Notes under the pieces: model-generated
The model's database searches: none
The model's input: only the letters and a program-made list of their open reading frames with translations
Told to the model about the DNA's origin: nothing
Shown: piece after piece, positions 59,510-64,000 of the stretch
How the letters are laid out: each line of letters opens with the position of its first letter
Position numbering within the stretch: position 1 is the first letter of the stretch
Source of the DNA: Peronospora farinosa
Taxonomy: Eukaryota; Oomycota; Peronosporomycetes; Peronosporales; Peronosporaceae
Reading direction: 5' to 3'
Length of the DNA stretch: 64,000 nt
NCBI GenBank assembly: GCA_947646735.1
Contig: CANTFK010000072.1
Location: 1-64,000 of the forward strand
Position numbers and translations under genes: made by a program

Positions 59510-60637
59510 TTACATGATGCTGACGACGTCGGTAGTCTCTTGGACCACAGTACGGTCCATCATCTCCATCTTCTTCTCTTCCTTTGTCATAATCGGATAG
59601 GAAGCGTCCGTAGCAATACCACATTGATTGTTCTTGTTCCGACTCATCATGATATAGCCCTTCATGCCCCACGACTCACCCCATGAGTTTTTCACAAGCC
59701 AAAAGTCTGACTTCTTGTACGTTCCAAAGCCAGCAGCTGCCACACCGTGGTCCAGTGCATCCGGTTTGTTGCCACACAATGGCCAGCTGTACACACCGTG
59801 ACGGTACAATTGAAACGTAAAGCTACTTGCATCAATTGCCACTGCCTGCACACCTTTAGTAGCAATAGCTGCTTGCAACGCGCTTTCATCGCCCGACGTC
59901 ACATTCGCATACGCCGTAAAATGGCCCACTGCCTTGTCGTCTTTGGCGTTACACACGCCCTTGGACTCTGCCGTATACTCATAGTCCACCTCCCGATCAA
60001 TTTTACCTCCGTGGTGATTAATAATCTCCTGATAACCTTCACTCATCTCTCCACCATGGCTACAGTCATCAATACCCTTAAGAGTACAGTCCACAAGTTC
60101 CTGCTCTGAGAATGACTCAAGTGTGCCAGTTTTCAGAGCATAAGCCGATTCCATTGCAGCCACAGCCGAAAAGGCCCAGCACGATCCACATTGGCCCTGG
60201 TTCTTTACAGGCGTCACAACGTTGTGTGTACGCCAATCCCAACTGTCTGGAATATCTTGAAAGTTTTCAGGCTTGGAAAACGTCTCACTCGCTCCAGAGC
60301 TCATTGATTCACGCATGTGGTAACTGAGCAACTGTTTGTACTCGGAATCGTTGAGATCCGCAAGATCATTGAGCCCTAGTGTAAAACTAAACTCACCACG
60401 TTCGTACGCTTCATTATGTGACTTGATACGCTCAAGATTCGTCGCAAAAGCTCGGAATCGGAGCTGCACGAGATCTTCGTCATTGGCAGCGTAACGGTAT
60501 TCCTTTTCAAATTCCAGCGCGTAGTCCACAAAGGCCTTCCACGTCTGATGCTCACTAGAGATTAAGAACGAAGGAAAGTTGGTGGTTAACGCTTGGGAAG
60601 TAGCAAATACCGTCGCAGCGAGAAAGAACGTTTTCAT
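59510..60637 (-). CDS. Secreted papain-type cysteine protease
   Basis: A single-exon 375-aa preproenzyme of family C1A. Residues 1-17 are a signal peptide (MKTFFLAATVFATSQAL). Residues about 32-93 are an I29 inhibitor prodomain (ERIKSHNEAYERGEFSFTLG). The mature domain starts near DIPDSWDWR (128-136). The catalytic triad is visible: Cys153 in NQGQCGSCWAFS, His297 in ALDHGVAAAGFG and Asn317 in VKNSWGESWG, with the oxyanion Gln in NQGQC. The papain-like GGxM reads GGEMSEGY. The C-terminal tail (MTKEEKKMEMMD...) is longer than in papain. Oomycete homologues are often secreted and may act in nutrition or against host proteins. Confidence 0.95.
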   Translation of the reverse strand: MKTFFLAATVFATSQALTTNFPSFLISSEHQTWKAFVDYALEFEKEYRYAANDEDLVQLRFRAFATNLERIKSHNEAYERGEFSFTLGLNDLADLNDSEYKQLLSYHMRESMSSGASETFSKPENFQDIPDSWDWRTHNVVTPVKNQGQCGSCWAFSAVAAMESAYALKTGTLESFSEQELVDCTLKGIDDCSHGGEMSEGYQEIINHHGGKIDREVDYEYTAESKGVCNAKDDKAVGHFTAYANVTSGDESALQAAIATKGVQAVAIDASSFTFQLYRHGVYSWPLCGNKPDALDHGVAAAGFGTYKKSDFWLVKNSWGESWGMKGYIMMSRNKNNQCGIATDASYPIMTKEEKKMEMMDRTVVQETTDVVSIM

Positions 60638-60886
60638 CGTTATTGGATCTTGGAGCTTTTCGGATTTTGAGAAAATCTGATTTGGAATTCTCTCTTAGAA
60701 ATGATTTCTTACGGCTGCTTCGTTTCAACAACTATTTAATTTTCCCCTTTTGGTCTCTCCATCAAGCCATTTCTTTGTAGTCATCTTGGTTGTACAGTTC
60801 ATATTAACTTTCTGCATATGTTCCTTCTCACCCTTTCATATCGTCATCGTACTATCTCACTAGTCACTGGCCTTATAATTGTAGCA
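60638..60886. promoter_or_regulatory. Promoter region of the protease gene
   Basis: 249 bp separate the glutamate synthase stop from the protease ATG on the same strand. On the minus strand an ATCATTTCT initiator-like motif lies at 60,697-60,705, about 60 nt before the ATG. Confidence 0.4.
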
Positions 60887-63800
60887 TTAGGCCGAAGCAC
60901 AAGCCACGTTCTTGGTCTCCTTTACTGCCACATGCTGTAGTAGCACCCGCTCGTAGTCATACGGCATTACTCGCATAAACTTTGAAGTCGAAGTGTCCCA
61001 GTCATCCAACACCTTTTGCGCCTTCGGCGACTGTGTGCGCTCCAAATGTTTAGAGATGAGAACCTTCAGCTCTTGAATTTCGCCGTCCGACGCAGTTTCA
61101 GTTAGCGGGCCGACGCCAACCATGCCCATGTTACACTTGGACTGGAAACTATTGTCCTCGTCGTAGATGTAAGCGATACCACCGGACATACCAGCAGCAA
61201 AGTTGCGACCAGTAGAGCCGAGGACGACCACACGACCGCCCGTCATGTACTCGCAGCCGTGGTCGCCCACACCTTCTACAACCGCCTTCACACCGGAGTT
61301 ACGCACGCAAAATCGCTCGCCAGCCTTGCCCGAAAAGAAAGCCTCACCACTCGTAGCACCATACAGCACAGCGTTGCCGACAATCACGTTTTCTGGGTTT
61401 GCACGCTCAGAGAACTTAGGGCTCGGGTACACCGACACCTCACCGCCAGAAAGCGCCTTGCCGACGTAATCATTTGAGTCGCCCTGCAGGTCAAGACGCA
61501 CGCCCTTGGCAAGACCGAAAGCCAGACTCTGACCGCCGTGGCCCTTTAGCTTCAAGTGGATAGTTCCGTCAGGAAGACCCTCCTCACCGTACCGCTTACA
61601 GATCTCGTGCGAAAGCGTGGCGCCTAGCGTACGGTCCAAATTGGTCGCAATGTCTTCGATCACTACGGGGGTCTTGTTTTCCAGTGCGTCCTTGGCGATG
61701 GCGATCAAACGCATGTCAATGCAATTCTCGACCTCGTGTTCCTGTTCAATCTCCTTTTTTACACCAGCACCCTCATTCAGCGTGCTAGCGTTAATCAGGA
61801 GCGGAGACAGGTCCAGCTTACGGCTCTTGTAGTGCAAGGCATCCTGATTCACCTTCAAGAGGTCCGCGCGACCGATCAAGTCGTCCAGCTTGCGGAAACC
61901 TAAGCGACGCATGTAGTCCTGAACCTCTTCAGCAAGCATGAACATAAAGTTTACCACATGCTCAGGCTGGCCCTGGAACTTCTTGCGAAGTTCCGGGTCC
62001 TGCGTGGCAACTCCGACCGGACACGTGTTCAGATGGCACTTGCGCATCATGATGCACCCAAGAGCAATCAAAGGGCCCGTAGCAAATCCGTACTCCTCAG
62101 CACCAAGCAGAGCAGCAACCATCACATCACGACCGGTTTTTAACTGGCCGTCGGTCTGCAGCTTCACTCGCGAACGAAGATCGTTCAGCACCAGCGTCTG
62201 CTGTGTCTCCGCGAGACCCAACTCCCACGGAAGACCACCGTTCTTCACGCCAGTCCACGACGATGCACCAGTGCCACCATCGTGGCCCGACACGGTAATA
62301 TGGTCTGACTTAGCCTTCGCCACACCGGCAGCAACCACACCAACTCCGACTTCAGACACTAGCTTCACCGACACTTCTGCCGACGGGTTCGAGTGTTTGA
62401 GATCGTGGATCAACTGAGCTAGATCCTCAATCGAATAAATGTCGTGGTGCGGTGGTGGGGAAATAAGACCCACGCCAGGCGTTGTGTGACGCATGGAACC
62501 GATGTAGTCGCTGACCTTGTGGCCAGGCAGCTCACCACCCTCACCTGGCTTCGCTCCCTGCGCCATCTTAATTTGCAGTTGGTCCGCGTTAGTCAAGTAG
62601 TTCATGGTCACGCCAAATCGGCCTGAAGCCACCTGCTTGATAGCCGAGCGACGAAGATTAGGCGGGTCTCCAGGCTTTGTAAAACGCTTGGAGTCCTCGC
62701 CACCTTCACCAGTGTTGCTACGTCCACCAAGGGTGTTCATTGCAATAGCGAGGGCCTCGTGTGTCTCCTGCGAGATACTCCCTAGACTCATAGCGCCCGT
62801 GTTGAAGCGCTTCACAATCTCAGCAACACTTTCCATCTCTTCTAGCTTGGGCATCTTGTCCTCGTCGACAAACTTGAAGTCCAAGAGGCCGCGCAGGTTC
62901 ACGCGCTTACACAGCTCGTTTGTCTCCTCGACGTACTGCGCGTAGGCTTCGCGCGAGTTCTCGCGAGCAGCAAGCTGTAATGCCACAATATTCTTGGGCG
63001 AGTTGTAGTGCACCTCCGAGTTGTTGCGGAAATGGTAGCTGCCTGGGTTGCGGATCAGAGGGAGCATGTCTGAGTGGAGCGGGTATCCAGCCTGGTGAAA
63101 ACGCGAGATGTCCGTGTATAGCGCCTCGAAGTCCGTGCCCTGGATCCGCGAGTTCGTGCCTTCGAAGCACATGCTAATGATATCGTCGCCCAGACCCACA
63201 GCCTCAAACACCTGCGCTCCTTTGTACGACTGAAGCGTGGAAATGCCCATCTTGGACATGACCTTCAAGATACCTTTGCCAACGGCAGCACGGTACTTGT
63301 CAAAGACCTCCGAGTTTGCCATTTCGATCTTCGAGTGAGCATACAACAGACCTTCGTCGTTCATCTTCTTCAGTGCCATCTCCGCCATGTGGGGACTGAT
63401 AGCGTCAGCGCCAAAGCCCAACAGCGTGCAGAAGTCGTGCACTTCCTTGGCGTCACCACACTCCGTGAACAGGGCTACACTTGTGCGCTGCTGGGTTCGC
63501 AAAAGGTGCTGGTGCACAGCACCAACAGCAAGCAATGACGGCACTGGGTATCGGTTCACACCGGCCAGCTTGTCAGAGAGCACAAGAATGGGTGCCTTTT
63601 CGTTAATGAGTGCATCCGTAGCTTGCTCGCACAGACGATAAAGAGCCTCCACAAGGCCACGGGCGCCGCTGCCAGCAGCAAACGTAGCATCCAGGACCTT
63701 CGGCGTCCAATCCGGGTTGTTGGCGCTTTTTAGAGCATCCATTTCGGCGCTCGACATTACTGGTTGTTCTACCATTAACCGCTTGGCGTGCTTTGCAGTT

Positions 63801-64000
63801 GCATCTAGCACATTCGCAGCCGGACCCACAGGGCACATCAAGCTCATAACCAGCTCCTCACGAATGGGGTCGATCGGCGGGTTTGTCACTTGTGCAAACA
63901 ATTGCTTGAAGTACTCAAACGGCAGCTTGGGCTGTTCCGATAGCACGGCGAGCGGCGCGTCGTTTCCCATGCTACCCAGAGGCTCCTTGCCGTATATCCC
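60887..64000 (-). CDS. Glutamate synthase large chain, C-terminal part (5' end beyond the window)
   Basis: An open frame of 1,037 residues enters at the right edge and ends at 60,887. In order: the end of the N-terminal/central domain, the FMN-binding synthase domain (EGGEDSKRF; SVKLVSEVGVGVVAAGVAKA; HDGGTGASSW), the 3Fe-4S cysteines (CIMMRKCHLNTC, spacing C-x5-C-x4-C), and the GXGXG C-terminal domain. It makes glutamate from 2-oxoglutarate and glutamine. The protein stops after GXGXG (VLLQHVAVKETKNVACASA), so there is no fused small NAD(P)H chain of the fungal or plant NADH type. It is either ferredoxin-type or paired with a separate beta chain, and no GltD is in view. Confidence 0.93.
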   Translation of the reverse strand, partial: GIYGKEPLGSMGNDAPLAVLSEQPKLPFEYFKQLFAQVTNPPIDPIREELVMSLMCPVGPAANVLDATAKHAKRLMVEQPVMSSAEMDALKSANNPDWTPKVLDATFAAGSGARGLVEALYRLCEQATDALINEKAPILVLSDKLAGVNRYPVPSLLAVGAVHQHLLRTQQRTSVALFTECGDAKEVHDFCTLLGFGADAISPHMAEMALKKMNDEGLLYAHSKIEMANSEVFDKYRAAVGKGILKVMSKMGISTLQSYKGAQVFEAVGLGDDIISMCFEGTNSRIQGTDFEALYTDISRFHQAGYPLHSDMLPLIRNPGSYHFRNNSEVHYNSPKNIVALQLAARENSREAYAQYVEETNELCKRVNLRGLLDFKFVDEDKMPKLEEMESVAEIVKRFNTGAMSLGSISQETHEALAIAMNTLGGRSNTGEGGEDSKRFTKPGDPPNLRRSAIKQVASGRFGVTMNYLTNADQLQIKMAQGAKPGEGGELPGHKVSDYIGSMRHTTPGVGLISPPPHHDIYSIEDLAQLIHDLKHSNPSAEVSVKLVSEVGVGVVAAGVAKAKSDHITVSGHDGGTGASSWTGVKNGGLPWELGLAETQQTLVLNDLRSRVKLQTDGQLKTGRDVMVAALLGAEEYGFATGPLIALGCIMMRKCHLNTCPVGVATQDPELRKKFQGQPEHVVNFMFMLAEEVQDYMRRLGFRKLDDLIGRADLLKVNQDALHYKSRKLDLSPLLINASTLNEGAGVKKEIEQEHEVENCIDMRLIAIAKDALENKTPVVIEDIATNLDRTLGATLSHEICKRYGEEGLPDGTIHLKLKGHGGQSLAFGLAKGVRLDLQGDSNDYVGKALSGGEVSVYPSPKFSERANPENVIVGNAVLYGATSGEAFFSGKAGERFCVRNSGVKAVVEGVGDHGCEYMTGGRVVVLGSTGRNFAAGMSGGIAYIYDEDNSFQSKCNMGMVGVGPLTETASDGEIQELKVLISKHLERTQSPKAQKVLDDWDTSTSKFMRVMPYDYERVLLQHVAVKETKNVACASA

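Noticed and set aside
1..64000. tRNA, rRNA or CRISPR arrays
   Set aside because: No cloverleaf with a T-loop GTTCGA and matching acceptor was found by eye, no rRNA blocks, and no spaced identical repeats. A dedicated scan would be needed to exclude a tRNA fully.

Overview
The window looks like nuclear DNA of an oomycete, most likely a Phytophthora or downy-mildew relative (Peronosporaceae). The evidence is a set of genes with few, very short introns (68-101 bp), initiator-like TTTCATTATA or CCATTCA motifs 30-85 nt before start codons, oomycete-typical families (an M96/bZIP-like protein, Cys/His-repeat proteins usually labelled WRKY19-like, a CCT-domain protein, PLAC8, papain-type protease) and degenerate chromodomain Ty3/gypsy and LINE relics. 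Species cannot be fixed from the sequence alone.

Positions 1-15,760 are repeat-dominated. There is a decayed LINE 3' end (about 120-2,150), a 150-bp foldback (2,225-2,377), an unassigned stretch with little coding signal, a minisatellite of about 72 units built from a small set of 13/14-bp variants (4,942-5,908), and a broken minus-strand Ty3/gypsy element. That element has one 877-bp LTR at 14,786-15,662, then gag, protease, an array of 29-codon repeats, RT-RNase H and integrase. Its 3' end is mixed with a second integrase/chromodomain fragment at 8,108-8,891, and no 3' LTR is seen.

Positions 16,000-32,860 are gene-sparse. They hold an M96/bZIP-like gene (minus), a three-exon CCT-domain gene (plus), a Cys/His-repeat WRKY19-like gene (minus), a secreted or membrane Cys-rich, Gly-rich protein (plus), a short basic unknown protein (minus), a gene relic with frameshifts near 30 kb and a diverged local duplication at 31.7-32.6 kb.

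Positions 32,861-64,000 are gene-dense. A single intronless 11.7-kb reading frame (about 3,892 aa) combines an RGG-rich start, a ZNFX1-like SF1 helicase split by a Cys/His-rich insertion, an NF-X1-type zinc-finger region and four CbxX/CfxQ-type AAA modules. Next is a sodium:solute symporter gene whose 5' leader carries a near-canonical thiamine pyrophosphate (TPP) riboswitch inside a predicted 5'UTR intron, the clearest regulatory find here. Then follow a C2-domain gene and COX6B (divergent pair), an HSF-type factor and CDT2/DTL (divergent pair), acetylornithine aminotransferase, a PLAC8 protein, a 73-aa acidic-tailed protein, a papain-like secreted protease and the 3' part of a glutamate synthase large chain running off the right edge.

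Functionally, two nitrogen-metabolism genes (glutamate synthase and acetylornithine aminotransferase, linked through glutamate) lie about 5 kb apart. The other genes look like an ordinary unlinked eukaryotic neighbourhood. The best candidates for unusual biology are the TPP-riboswitch/symporter unit and the helicase/NF-X1/AAA giant.
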